Source: Liriodendron chinense (lineage: Eukaryota > Streptophyta > Magnoliopsida > Magnoliales > Magnoliaceae). From it: 64,000 nt of DNA. This document shows positions 34,792 to 47,085 of this stretch, piece by piece (positions within the stretch are counted from its first letter, which is position 1; each line of letters opens with the position of its first letter). Below the pieces are notes generated by a model. That model saw only the letters and a list, made by a program, of their open reading frames with translations. It did no database searches and was not told where the DNA came from. Made by a program: the position numbers and the translations under genes. The stretch lies in contig ML058494.1 in assembly GCA_003013855.2 (NCBI GenBank), positions 1,116,001-1,180,000 on the forward strand, in the 5' to 3' direction.

Positions 34792-36025
34792 TATTCGCTC
34801 GCCTCAAGTATAAGGCTGCGATGTAGTAATAATTCTCGGTAAGACTGAGGTCGATCCACAGGAAAAGAGGTAGACAATTCCAACTACTCTAATAACTAGA
34901 ATCTAAGAAGTTTAGGAAAATAGTTTTTCACATGAAATAGGAAAATCTGAAAATAAGAAGAACTAGAGCATCAAGGATCCACTTGTAGTATTCCAATGCC
35001 AATCCATTCATCCAAGCACCACACAATTAGAATCAAAGTCCTATCTCTCATCTAATTGGATGATATAACATTCAAGCACAAACAGTCCCACTTAAATCTG
35101 AAAATCAGATTTCTAGTTCTAATGAAGCACATAGAACTTAAACTTGTAGCCTTCGGAGTAACAGCCATGCCAAGAGACTATGGCATGCTTAAAGGTTACT
35201 ATAATTCGAATTCAAACAACCCAATCATGGTAATCTTAGAGAATTGCAAGGAACTCATGTCCAGAGTACATAAACTCTCACAAAACTTTTAAAAAACCAA
35301 ACTTTATTCAAAGTAGAACTTGAAAATCCATAAATAAATAAAGGGTACTTGAAGGAACGAATTAAATCATTGATACAAACTACAAACTTCACCTCTTAGC
35401 TCTAGTTAAGAGGTTAGCTAAAAGAAAACATTAAAAACTAGAAACTACAACTAGAAGAAGAAGAAAACTAGTTGTAGGAGGCTAGGAAGCCTCTTAGGTC
35501 TTGATCTCTTTGCTCCCCACGTTGCTAGATGCTTTAGGAAGAAGCTGTAGGTGTCCTTTTATAGCTTAGAGGCGTCACCGACTTGGAAGAATCGCAGAAT
35601 TATGAAGTCGTCCCGCACTTAGGAAACCCAAAAATCGGAATTTAGAAGGTTGCACTCGCTGTCTGCATGTGGCCGACCGGTCTTGACCGGTCGGACTGGG
35701 CTGACCGACCAGTCTTAACCTGTCCTTTGACAGTCCAGAGAGTGGACTACCTGTTGGCCGACCGGTCTTGACCGGTCGGGCCTTTTATTTTCTTCATTTT
35801 CCTTCTTTCTTTCTGCCTCTTCCTCCTCTCTTTCTTCACCATTCTTTGGCCCACCTTTGATCCTCATCAAAGGCTCCTAAATGTGCTCCTTTTGGTCTCC
35901 AATTGGACAAAGTCGCTCTCATTCCTACAATCACAAAACAAGCATTAGATGGGCTTTTTAAACATGAAAACCATGCATATAATGTGATGTAATGGGTTGG
36001 CAAATGTATAATTGGAGGTTCAACA
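34792..36025 (-). repeat. 3' LTR of element B2
   Basis: TATAAAA box at 35557-35563, dyad array at about 35671-35780. It lacks the ~680-bp region present in the middle of the B1 LTR. Confidence 0.85.
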
Positions 36026-37349
36026 CACCCCCCAACCAGCTTTTTTCTAGTCCCGAGCAAAACATGCGTGAAGCAAGTTCAAACCTCCAAAAACCAACTC
36101 TCCTTCAAAAACTATGTTTCTATCCATTCCAAGACATACAAGTGTAAAATTCAGAAAAATTAGGTGATAGAAGTTGAAACCTTAAACTCTCAAAACACAA
36201 TAAGTGTCCAAATGAAATTCCCGCTGATTGATTTAGAAATAGAAAACTCGAACAAATTCAACCTAGTGTGCATAGTGAAAGTTCATCTCATGAGTTTTTG
36301 AGATTATCCTCTCCATAGATCAACTAAACTACGAATTTCAAGGTGTACAGAGCAACAACAAGCCTATGACGGGAATTTGCCTTACCGTCCTTCCGACGGC
36401 TTTTACACTACGTCCCATTTCCGGCTTTGGTTACGGGTAGACCATCCCCCGGTTGGTAATAGGTAACCCTTTTCGAAATTTTCCAGCCATGTTTTCCATC
36501 ATTCCCAATTTTCATCCTTCCTTTTCCTTTTTCTTTTTCATTAGATAGGATTTTTAGAAATCCATATATTTCGTTATTTTCCCATGGACAAGGATGGACA
36601 AAGTACCCCGGCTTGGTTTCTCAACACCTTAAATCAAAGTCTAGCTAATCCATAAATCAAATAATCCTTTCAACCCATGAAAATCGTGTAATGTGAACTA
36701 GGTGTAAAAGTGTTCAAATTTTCTATCAATCATATAAATAAGGGAATTCACATATAAAACTATTATATTAAGAGAAGTTCAAAGCTTGCAACATCACTCA
36801 CTTCGTATCTCCTCTTCTTATACTCGTATCATCTCAAATGCATAGAAACAAACTTTTTCTAAAAGAGTTTTGAATTTTAGAAAAATCAAAAATTTTCTAC
36901 ATAATTGATCGAAATGTCACAGAAGCTAGTAGATTCATCTAAGGAATCTCAACCCCGAACCAAAATCTTACATTGTCCTCAATGTAATAAGATATGCAAT
37001 AAGCATGACATGAGAGCAATGAAATAAAACAAAGGAGAGTGAGAACAAGAGTACCTGAGGTAGCAAGTTGATCAATTCTAGCACCTTCCATTGTCTCGAT
37101 GAGACTTATTCAATCCTAAATGTAGAAAAGAAATCCTAACCTACCTACCTACCTTGGATTAGTCCGATTGACTACATGATCAAATTTGAGCAGGATCTTC
37201 ATGAATTTCAATAAATTTCTCATGAGGACCATCCAAAGTCCTGCTCGACAGTAAACATGGATGCTTTTCTTCATTAAAGTCTAATATTTATGTGCACCAC
37301 ATGCATAATAGGAGGAGATAAGAGTAGCAAAAAGATATCTCCGTAAATT
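36026..37349 (-). other. Element B2 3' untranslated region
   Basis: Polypurine tract (CACCCCCCAACC on plus) at the LTR; conserved block about 36355-36490 with hairpin 36385-36399. No gene is seen. Confidence 0.7.
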
Positions 37350-38893
37350 CTAATTTGGGTTATAATTGATTAAAAATGGGTCCTTCCAATCAGAATTTTC
37401 TATTGGCTGAAGGACCCATGATGGTGGAGAGACATCCATCAAGTTTTCATTAGTTAAAGTTGCCTCCTCCACAATTTCAGAATTGTGCGATGCTTCCACA
37501 AACAATGGTAAAAAGTGTAAATCAGTGGAATGGTGTTCTTCAGGCACCGACACTATGTCTAACAAAATATCCAACTCCTTAATCATCTCATCATCAATAT
37601 CAAAAGAGTGGGACAAGCATTCCTCTAGGAAATCGAGAAAGTCGCATGAAGGATCATGATCTTGCTTGAGTGAGTACAAAAATTCAATTTCGATGGTGAG
37701 GAACTCGCCCTCCATGGAGTGAAATTCTTCCGAAATAGGTTCTCCATAACTAGTATGAGGCACCAAGTCGGAAGTATGCAAGGCTTTAACAATCTCTTGA
37801 ATAATAGGGTCTTTTGAATTTTTAAAATGAGACAAGCATTCGTCCAAAGAATCTGAATTTTCACTCATGGGAGTCTCATTCTCCACATTAAAATTAAGCA
37901 TGTCAAGGTGGAGTGACGCAAAATATCAACATCGGCCATCTCTCTAGCATGCATATCCTCTAGAGACTCATAATCATTATGCCCTTGGGAAAAAGAAACC
38001 ATAGGTTCATAAGCATCCACGGAACCCTCATTGTAAGTAACTCCACTATCGCTTTCAGATTTAATGGATTCCTCAGGTTCGTCAACCGTCATTGAAATCT
38101 CATCATTAAGATCAAAGCATACAAAAGAGATTGTGGACTCACCATAATTGATGATGACATTGGGATCATCGATATCAATCTCCTCTAAAAGTCTATTCAT
38201 TAAATCCAAATAAGGCGGGACTTGGGTAGCCCCATCCGCCTCATTAGAGGGGATTGATTCGATGCTCCCAATTTCGATCTCAACGTCTTCACAAGATGGC
38301 GAGTAAGCTTGATTTGATTGTTCATCTACATACTCTTTCCATATTTCCTCAAGTATTTTTGTATACATGTCATCACAAGAGGAAGACATTTTAGGGTGAT
38401 TGTTAATAACCACAGTTGGTTCTTCCCTTGAACAAGGAGAATGGTGGTTTTCCCAATTAAGAATGTATGCATTGTAGGATGAAAAGTTATATGATGGTTG
38501 ATAGGCATATATCCATACAAGTGATCACGCATTGTCTTAACCGGTTGGCCACTATTCACCTGTTCCTTTTGTTGTTGCACACCTCCTACCACAACCGATG
38601 GAACACTCATGTTATTTTCAATCCAGTAATCACGTAATGTTTTCCCCGGATGATCATTATTCGATTTTGCTTCGTTCTAGTATTCCCCTCATCTTACGTC
38701 GTGTCTCAATATGTATATTGCTTTCATTAATGTAATCACACATCGTCTTACGTCGGGGGGTAGTGGAGGTTCTTTGAATCTCAGAAAAATACTCATGCTT
38801 GGAGGGATCCCGATCACAATGAGTTTGGGTCCCCCAATCCGACGTCTCATCCTCCAAAAGGTACTTATACGCACCATTCATCCAATCATACAT
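37350..38893 (-). pseudogene. Element B2 acidic-protein gene, frameshifted
   Basis: Homologue of the B1 ORF region, in at least three frames: 38893-38657 (MYDWMNGAYKYLLEDETSDW), 38413-37865 (DDPNVIINYGESTISFVCF, EESIKSESDSG) and 37901-37350 (FLEECLSHSFDIDDEMIKEL, PPSWVLQPIENSDW). It contains two related acidic segments (SLDECLSHFKNSKD and FLEECLSHSFDIDD), an internal repeat only half visible in B1. The N-terminal part has three copies of a short motif, KTMCDY, KTLRDY and KTMRDH. In B2 the frame around 38210-38260 is continuous where B1 has lost a base. No known domain recognised. Confidence 0.7.
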
Positions 38894-39155
38894 GATAAAA
38901 ATTTTAAGGAATTGGAAACTATCCTAATCTAGAAAAAGGACAAAAAGAAGGGAGATGGGGAGATGTTACCCAATAGATTGAGGTCTATGTCAGCAACAAT
39001 GTCCTACAAAATCAAATAAAAAATTGTTAGTAATCTAGAAAAGAAAAATCCTACTTCTAGAAAAACTGAAAATCCTACCTAAATAAGACTACTCTATAAC
39101 TACTAGAACAATTAGAACCGTTTAACCTTTTTCCTCAGCAACAGCGCCAAAAACT
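38894..39155 (-). other. Element B2 leader with primer site
   Basis: The primer site at 39132-39149 still matches the tRNA-Asp site, with two or three substitutions. The leader is about 260 bp, as in B1. Confidence 0.78.
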
Positions 39156-40413
39156 TGTTCGCTCGCCTCAAGTATAAGGCTGTGATGTAATAATAATTCT
39201 CAGTAAGACCGAGGTCGATCCACAGGGAAAGAGGTAGACAATTCCAACTACTCTAATAACTAGAATCTAAGAAGTTTAGGAAAATAGTTTTTCACATGAA
39301 ATAGGAAAATCTGAAAATAAGAAGAACTAGAGCATCAAGGATCACTTGTAGTATTCCAATGCCAATCCATTCATCCAAGTACAACACAATTAGAATCAAA
39401 GTCCTATCTCTCATCTAATTGGATGATATAACATTCAAGCACAAACAGTGCCACTTAAATCTGGAAATCAGATTTCTAGTTCTAATGAAGCACATAGAAC
39501 TTGAACTTGTAGCCTTCGGAGTAACAACCATGCCAAGAGACTATGGCATGCTCAAAGGTTACTACAATTCAAATTCAAACAACCCAATCATGGTAATCTT
39601 AGAGAATTGCAAGGAACTCATGTCCGGAGTACATAAACTCTCACAAAACTTCTAAAAAACCAAACTTTATTCAAACTAGAACTTGAAAATCCATAAATAA
39701 GTAAAGGGTACTTGAAGGAACAAATTAAAGCATTGAAACAAACTACAAACTTCACCTCTTAGCTCTAGCTAAGAGGTTAGTGGAAAAAAAAAACATTAAA
39801 AACTAGAAACTACAACTAGAAGAAGAAGAAAACTAGTTGTAGGAGGCTAAGAAGCCTCCTAGGTCTTGATCTCTTTGCTCTCCACGTTGCTAGATGCTTT
39901 AGGAAGAGGCTATAGGTGTCCTTTTATAGCTTAGAGGCGTCACCGACTTGGAAGAATCGCGGAACTACGAAGTACTCCCACACTTAGGAAACTAAAAAAT
40001 CAAAATTTAGAAGGTTGCACTTGCTGTCTACATGTGGCCGACCGGTCTTGGCCGGTCGATTTGGGCTGGCCGACAGGTCGGACTGGGCTGGCCGACCGGT
40101 CTTAACTTGTCCTTTGACAGTCCAGAGAGTGGACTACCTATTGGCCGACCGGTCTTGACCGGTCGGGCCTTCTATTTTCTTCATTTTCCTTCTTTCTTTC
40201 TTCCTCTTCCTCCTCTCTTTCTTCATCATTCTTTGGCCCAACTTTGATCCTCATCAAAGGCTCCTAAATGTGCTCCTTTTGGTCTCCAATTGGCCGAAGT
40301 CGCTCTCATTCCTACAATCACAAAATAACCATTAGATGGGCTTTTTAAACATGAAAACCATGCATATAATGTGATGTAATGGGTTGGCAAATGTATAAAT
40401 TGGAGGTTCAATA
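39156..40413 (-). repeat. 5' LTR of element B2
   Basis: TATAAAA box at 39922-39928; dyad array at about 40036-40167. It has one extra dyad segment of about 24 bp relative to the sister LTR. Confidence 0.85.
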
Positions 40414-40513
40414 GTGTACAGATCGACAACAAGCCTTTGGCAAGAATTTTCCTTACTGTCCTTCCGATGGCTTTCACACTACATCCCATTTCTGGCTTTG
40501 GTTACGAGTAGAC

Positions 40514-42099
40514 TGTTGAGCTCTTAATTGTGCATATTCTAACCCCAATTCATCACTCATTATGCAAGGTTTTCATGATTTATAGACTAATCTAATGCAT
40601 GAATTTGTGATTGTAGGATGAGAGAGAAGATGCATCAATTGGAGACTTAAAGAAGCCATTTACAAGCATAGAAGATCAAAGGGCTAAGCGTCAAAGGATG
40701 AAAGAAAGAAGTTAGAGAAAAGAAAAAAGAAAGCAGAAGAAGAGGCCCACGACCGGTCGTCGAACCGGTCATCCATAGCTAAGGACCGGTCGCACGACCG
40801 GTCCGATCACTCAACAGGAGGGGCCACAGGGCCACAACTCACTGGACTGTCCACGACCAGTCGTGCGATCGGTCGTCCACTGCTCAGACAGGTCATGCAA
40901 CCAATCCTTGAATTAATTTTCTGGGTTTGAAAATTCCATAAACTCTCTGGACAGATTTTTCACTTTTACGACCGGTCGTGCGATCGGTCGTCCAGTAGCT
41001 CAGACTGGTAGTGCGACCGGTCGTCTGCGTAATGAGGCGTGTTCTACAAGCCCCGAATTTCTCTGCGCACTGCGTACTCTTACGCAATTTTGAAAGATTC
41101 TGATGTTGTGGAGCCTCCCTACTATAAAAGGACACCTAAGGATCGTACCTAGGGTATCTTAGAAGGGTTTAAGCAAGGTGGGAGGCGGCGAAAGTGGATT
41201 TCGGAGTTCCACAGCTCCTCCTAGTTTGTTTGTTGTTTTTATGTTTTTCTTAGTTGGTTCATGTTTCCTTGGATCATGACGGCTAAACCTCTTAGCTAGG
41301 GCTAAGAGGTGAAGCTTGTAGTGAATCTAAGATGTTTCAATTCATTTAAAGTTGGTTTTAAGATTGGATTTCATGTTTATGAACGATGGTTTGAAGTTTA
41401 ATTCAAGTTCTAAGTAGTTTTTCTTAGTCTTATGATGACTCATGGATGTTTGGAAGAAGTACTTGAGTTCTTAATTGTTTTGTGTTAGTCTAGACCTATC
41501 TGATCTGAGGAATTGGAGTACGCTCTAGCACTATGATCTTCATTTAGGAACTTCCTACCAAAGTTCTACTTTTCTGGATTTCTGTAGTATATATGGGACT
41601 GTGTATGTGATTTGAATCAAGTTCAAATCATAATCTAGCTTTGTTTGGTGACAGGACTTAATGATGGTTATGATTATGGACTTAATCTATTGGAATTGGG
41701 ACTGACCTATGCAATTGAGCATGCTTATCCTAGCTTGCATTGAGTGAATCATATACATTGTTCATACATATGACAGGTTGTTTGGTTTAACTGCTCTATC
41801 ATCCGACTAGATAGATCTTAATTTCGATTCTAGTTGAGAAAGTGAGAAACCACAGCGAATTGAGCATTAAGGATTGCTACAAGTGGATCCTTGAACCCCT
41901 AGTGTCTTTTATTAATTGATTACTTCAGTTTAAGTTCAAAATTGCTATTTACATCAATCTCCTTGAAAACTTATTTATTAGCTTCTTAGTAGAAACTATT
42001 GGAAGTGTTTTGTGAATTCCTACATAAGTCCCTGTGGATCGACCTCGGTCTTACCGAGTTTATTACTACATCGCAACCCTACACTTGGGGAAGCAAACA
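40514..42099 (+). mobile_element. Solo LTR, Athila type
   Basis: Starts TGTTGAGCTCTTAATTGTGC and ends GGGGAAGCAAACA, flanked by TAGAC (40509-40513) and TAAAC (42100-42104), one mismatch. The target is the conserved 3' block of element D. The TATAAAA box is at 41123-41129 and the dyad array at 40749-41025, with about ten GACCGGTC-like sites. There is no internal region on either side. Confidence 0.86.
40749..41025. repeat. GACCGGTC dyad array in solo LTR 40514-42099
   Basis: Sites alternate with variants of GACCGGTCGT and GACCGGTCAT; the spacing is irregular (from 2 bp to tens of bases). The array ends about 100 bp before the TATA box. Confidence 0.83.
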
Positions 42100-42826
42100 T
42101 AAACCATCCCCCAGTTGGTAATAGGTAGCCCTTTTTGGAATTTTCCACCATATTTTCAATCATTCCTATGTTTTCATCCTTCCTTTCCTTTTCATATACA
42201 TTAGACTGGATTTTAGAAATCCATATCTTTCGTTATTTTTCCATGGACAAGGATGGACAAAGTACCCCGGCTTGGTTTTTTTTTTCAACACCTCAAATCC
42301 AAACTTAGCCAATCCACAATTCCACATATTCCTTTTAAAGCATGAGAATCGTGTAAAGTGAACTAGGTGTAAAAGTGTTTTAATTTTTCTATCAATTATA
42401 AAAATAGGAGAATTCTCATACAAAACTAGTATCTTAGAGATTGTTCAAGATATTCAACTTCACTCACTTCGCAACTCTTTTTCTTGTACTTACACCATCC
42501 CGAATACATAGAAACAAAGTTTTCCAATAGAGTTTTGAATTTTTAGAAAAAATCTGAAAAATGTTCTTCATATTGCTCGAGATGTTACAAAACACTAGAT
42601 TCATCCTAGTGATCCCACACCCACCAACCAAATCTTGCATTGTCCTCAATGTAAAAGATATGCAATGAGCAAAACATGAGAGCAATTATAAAGGGAGTGA
42701 GGAATGAAAGCACCTGAGAGAACAAAAAGTGGAATTCTACCTCCTTCTAACAAACTTATGAAAAAGCAAACAAAATGCAACAAAATCCTAATCCTAACTA
42801 CTCTATACCTCCATCAGACTAGGAGA
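42100..42826 (-). other. Element D 3' untranslated region, last piece
   Basis: Continues from 40513 after the solo LTR is removed. It holds the rest of the conserved block and unremarkable AT-rich sequence up to the integrase stop. The hairpin (now degraded, CTGTC/GATGG) is in the piece at 40456-40470. Confidence 0.7.
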
Positions 42827-44066
42827 TCAAATATCCTGATACACAGGATCAGTCAGAGGTATGGACATACCTTCTGAAGGAAAACAAAGAACAGCTTTAA
42901 TCGCTGACCATTCGCTTTAAAGATATTACCATTCCTTAGATTCAACAACTTGACAGTCCCATATGGATAAACAGCTTTTACAATGAAGGGACCGGTCCAT
43001 CGAGACCTCAATTTCTCCGAAAATAAATGTAATCGAGAATTATACATAAGCACATTTTGGTTGATCGTGAAGGTCTAACGAACGATGTTCTTATCATGGA
43101 ACACCTTCATCTTGTCCTTGTAAATTCTCACATTTTCATATGCCTCGTTGCGGAGTTCCGAAAGTTCATTCAATTGAAGTTTGCGCAACGAGCTTGGTTT
43201 GTCGGAATCAAAATTCATCTTCTTTATCGCCCAATATGCCCTATGTTCCAACTCCATGAGCAAGTGGCATGCTTTCCCATAGACAAGTCTATAGGGAGAC
43301 ATTCCAATCGGGGTCTTGAAAGTAGTACGGTAAGCTAGAGTGCACCGATAAGTCGAAGTGACCAATCTTTGCGATCAGGGTTTACTGTTTTCTCCAAAAT
43401 ATGTTTAATTTCCCTGTTGGATATCTTAGCTTGTCCACTTGTTTGTGAGTGATAGGCAGTGCTCACTTTGTGATTTACGCCATATTTCTTCATTAAAGCT
43501 TCAAACGGGCGGTTACAAAAATGAGATCCTCCATCACTTATAATGACTCGAGGAATTCCAAACCGGGAAAGGATATTTTCTTTTAAGAAACGAATGACTG
43601 TTTTATGGTCATTGTTCTAGTATGGAATCGCCTCGACCCATTTTGAAACATAATTGACGGCAAGCAAAATATAAGAATTTTCAAAAGAAGATGGGAATGG
43701 ACCCATGAAATCGATGCCCCAACAATAAAAAATTTCGATTGGTAAGATGGGATTGAGTGGCATCATATTTCTATGGGATATTCCTCCCAATTTCTGACAA
43801 GGCTCACACGTTTTACAAAACTCATGGGTATCTTTGAACATGGTGGGCCAATAAAACCCACGTTGTAGAATTTTGGCTGTGGTCTTCTTAGCCGAAAAGT
43901 GGCCACCACATGCCTGAGAATGACAAAAGGAGATGATATTGTGTTGCTCATCATCCGGCACACATCTCCTTATAATTTGATCGGGACAATACTTGAATAG
44001 GTACGGGTCATACCATAGAAATTTTCTCACCTCGTTTAAGAACTTATCCTTATCTTGCTTTTCCAA
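42827..44066 (-). pseudogene. Element D integrase
   Basis: Frame 44066-43617 has the HHCC domain (HSQACGGHFSAKKTT, CKTCEPCQKLGG) and the first catalytic Asp (GIDFMGPFPSSF). The core between 43616 and 43365 is out of frame with stops. Frames 43365-43075 and 43053-42853 give the C-terminal part (FKTPIGMSPYRLVYGKACHL, RWTGPFIVKAVYPYG). Dead through several frameshifts. Confidence 0.85.
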
Positions 44067-44947
44067 TGTGTCAGAATTGTTCCTGTAGCAAGATAATTAG
44101 CAATGTTCGCATACCATGGCAATTGGGAGACTTTAAAGAGTTGTTCATTAGGGAACATGTTATTGATCGCGCTCATCTCAGGGGAATCAGTGAGAACAAG
44201 TCTAGAGAGATGGACAGCCACTACGTTTTCTACTCCTTTCTTATCACGTATTTCTATGTCAAATTCTTTAAGTAGGAGGATCCATCTTAACAAGCGTGGC
44301 TTAGCATCCTTCTTAGAGAGAAGGTATTTAAGCACGACATGGTCGGTAAATATGATAATCTTGGATCCGATCAAGTAGGACCTAAACTTGTCTAAAGCAA
44401 AAACTACGACAAAAAAGTCTTTTTCTGTAGTAGCGTAGTTAGCTTGAGTCGAGTTTAAGGTTCTACTTACATAGTAGATGACGCATGGTTTTTTCTCTTT
44501 TCTCTGGCCTAACACAGCCCCAATAGCATAGTCCCTTGCATCACACATAATTTCAAAAGGAAGGCTCCAATCAAGTGGTTGCATTATGGGGGCACATGTC
44601 AACATACATTTAAGCTTATCAAAGACATTTTGACAATCTTCATTCCACTTGAATGAGTTGTCCTTTTAAAGTAGGTTGCATAAAGGACGAGAGAGTGAAC
44701 TAGTCCTTTATGAACCATCTATAGAATATGGCATGTCCCAAAAAGGACCGCACATCTCGTACGCTCTTAGGTGGTGGAAGGTTAGAGATAAGATCGATTC
44801 TAGCTTTGTCCGCCTCAATTCCATTTTATGAGATGATGTGACTGAGGACTATTCCATTTTGAACCATGAAGTAACATTTCTCCCAATTCAATACGAGGTT
44901 CTTTTCTTCACATCTTTTCAAAACATCTTTTAAGTGCATAAGGCACT
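44067..44947 (-). pseudogene. Element D RNase H and RT thumb
   Basis: Frame 44605-44036 has the tether and RNase H (FEIMCDARDYAIGAVLGQRK, IIFTDHVVLKYLLSKKD). The RT thumb lies upstream to 44947 with frameshifts. Element E is inserted at 44947/44948 in RT; the sequence resumes at 57229. Confidence 0.83.
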
Positions 44948-45182
44948 TGTTGAGCTCTTAATTGTGCATATTCTAACCCCAATTCATCACTCATTGTGCA
45001 AGATTTTCATGACTTAAAGACTAATTGAATGCATGTTTTGTGATTGCAGGATTGAGAGTGGACTCCGCCTAATTAAAGATGAAAAGAGCCTATTTAAGAA
45101 CCATTGAATGAAGATCGAAGGAGGACGAAAGAAAGAAGGAAACAAGGAAAGAAGAAAAGAAGAAAGAATGACGAAAACAGGC

Positions 45183-45436
45183 CAAGACCGATCGTGACCG
45201 GTCGGCCAGGAGGGCCACGACTGGTCCAAACCGATTGGCCAGTTTCCCATTCAAGCTGAGCTTGCTGGACGTCAGCCAAACATAGGCACGACTAGTCCTG
45301 ACCGGTCGGCCAGGCCAGTCCGACCGGTCCAGACAGGTCGGCCAGAAGAGATTTTTTGGTCCAGAGCTTGCTGGACTGTTGCCACAGTGAGGCACGACCG
45401 GTCGTGACCGGTCGGCCAGTTACTCAGACCGGTCGG
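45183..45436. repeat. GACCGGTC dyad array in E 5' LTR
   Basis: Doubled sites such as GACCGGTCGTGACCGGTCGG, with the GGTCGGCC end (GCCGAC on the other strand) in most. It lies between the GA-rich tract and the TATA box. Confidence 0.86.
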
Positions 45437-45543
45437 CCGTGCGTAAGGACTGCGTACTTTCTATTTTGGCGTCGATTTTCTCTGCGCACTACGTAACTCT
45501 TACGCAGATTCTCGATTCTTCTGAAGTTGCGGAGCCTCCCTAC

Positions 45544-45550
45544 TATAAAA
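45544..45550 (+). promoter_or_regulatory. TATA box of E 5' LTR
   Basis: CTACTATAAAAGGACACC; the same context recurs at 56251-56257 in the 3' LTR and at 41123-41129 in the solo LTR. Transcription would start about 30 bp downstream. Confidence 0.7.
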
Positions 45551-46516
45551 GGACACCTAGGGATCGTTCCTACGGTATCTTAGGAGGGTTTAAGCAAGCT
45601 TGGAGGCGGCGGAAGTGGATTCCGGAGTTCCACAACTCCTAGTTTGTTTTACTATTTTTATGAGTTTTTTTTGTTGTTTCATGTTTCCTTGGATCATGAG
45701 CAGCTAAACCTCTTAGCTAGGGCTAAGAGGTGAAGCTTGTAGTGGATCCAAGATGTTTCAATTCGTTCTAAGTTGGTTTTAAGTTTGGAATTCATGTTTA
45801 TGAACTATGGTTTGAAGTTTATACAAGCTTTAAGTAGTTTTTCTTAGTCTTATGATGACTTATGGATGTTTGGGAGAATTACTTAATTTCTTAATTAGTT
45901 TGCATTAGTCTAGAACTGTATGATCCGAGGAATTGGAGTGCGCTCTAGTACTATGATCTTCATGTGGGGACTTCCTACCAAAGTTCTACTTTTCTGAATT
46001 TCTGTAATGTGTATGGACTGTGCATGTGATTTGAATCAAGTTCAAATCCTCATCTAGCCTTGTCTTGTGACAGGACTTGAGGATGGTCATGATTGTAAAC
46101 TGAGCCTTTTGGAATTGGGACTGACCTATGCAATTAAGCATGCTCAGCACAGCTTACATTGAGTCAATCATATGCATTGGACTTACATATAACGGATTGT
46201 TTGGTTTAACAGCTCTATTATCCGATTAGATAGATCTTAATATCAATTCTAGTTGAGAGAATGAGAAACCACAACGGATTGAACATCAAGGATTACTACA
46301 AGTGGATCCTTGAACCCCTAGTGCCTTTTTATAATTGTTTACATTCAAATTAGTTTAAAATTGTTACTCACATCAATCTTATTCAAATTCTGATTATTAG
46401 CTTTCAATAGATACTTTTGGATGTGTTTGTGAAATTCTACATAAGTCCCTGTGGATCGACCTCGGTCTTACCGAGATTATTACTACATCGCAACCCTACA
46501 CTTGGGGAAGCGAACA

Positions 46517-47085
46517 AGTTTTTGGCGCCGTTGTCGGGGACTTTGACGGTTTTTCACAAATTTCTGAAATTAGTATCTATTTAGGATTTTTAGGATTTTA
46601 GGACTAACTTAGCTTGTTTATTTGATTTTTTTTCTTTTCAGGGATTTCTAGGAAACTGAAGAAGATACAAGGATTTCAAGTGCCGAATCAGGTTCTATCT
46701 TTCTAAACCTTACTCTTCTCCTTCTCCTATTCATTCCTATCATATTCATCTCTTGTAGAGTGGGTGGAGACTCCTTTTGGATCTCTGAAAGGTCGGCCTT
46801 GTGCTACCTGGATTCCTATTGGTCGGCTCTGCCGTTTTGGATCACCTTGTGCTCAGAGATTTCTTTTCTCACCTTTACTCATCTTTCTCCTTTTCTGCAC
46901 TTTTTCTCAAAAGATTCAAAGAGTGGGTGGGGAGTTCTCTGAACCCCTATTGACCAGGAGAAATCGGTCTCTATCCTTGCTTCTGGCTTAGCCATTACAA
47001 GACACCTTGTGCTTCGGTCTTAAAGAAAAGTAAAGAAAGGGAGGAAGAATTCTTCTTTTTCTTTGTTTCATATTTTTTGTTTTAC
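46517..47085 (+). other. Element E leader with tRNA-Asp primer site
   Basis: The primer site at 46523-46540 reads TGGCGCCGTTGTCGGGGA, one change from the tRNA-Asp complement. The leader contains two related modules about 160 bp apart: GAGTGGGTGG at 46758 and 46921, CACCTTGTGCT at 46843 and 47003. These may be packaging or dimerisation signals (inference). Confidence 0.8.

Larger units (their letters stand above)
34792..40413 (-). mobile_element. Element B2: second non-autonomous element of the B family
   Basis: Same organisation as B1: LTRs 34792-36025 and 39156-40413, a tRNA-Asp primer site, a polypurine tract, the conserved 3' block and an acidic-protein gene, but no gag or pol. Perfect GTGTA duplications are at 34787-34791 and 40414-40418. 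Both outer ends carry single mutations (TA instead of TG; CAATA instead of CAACA). Shorter LTRs and more damage indicate that it is older than B1. Confidence 0.84.
44948..46516 (+). repeat. 5' LTR of element E
   Basis: From TGTTGAGCTCTTAATTGTGC to GGGGAAGCGAACA. In order: GA-rich tract 45111-45180, dyad array 45183-45436, TATAAAA 45544-45550. It has about 54 bp more of dyad sequence than the 3' LTR. Confidence 0.92.
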
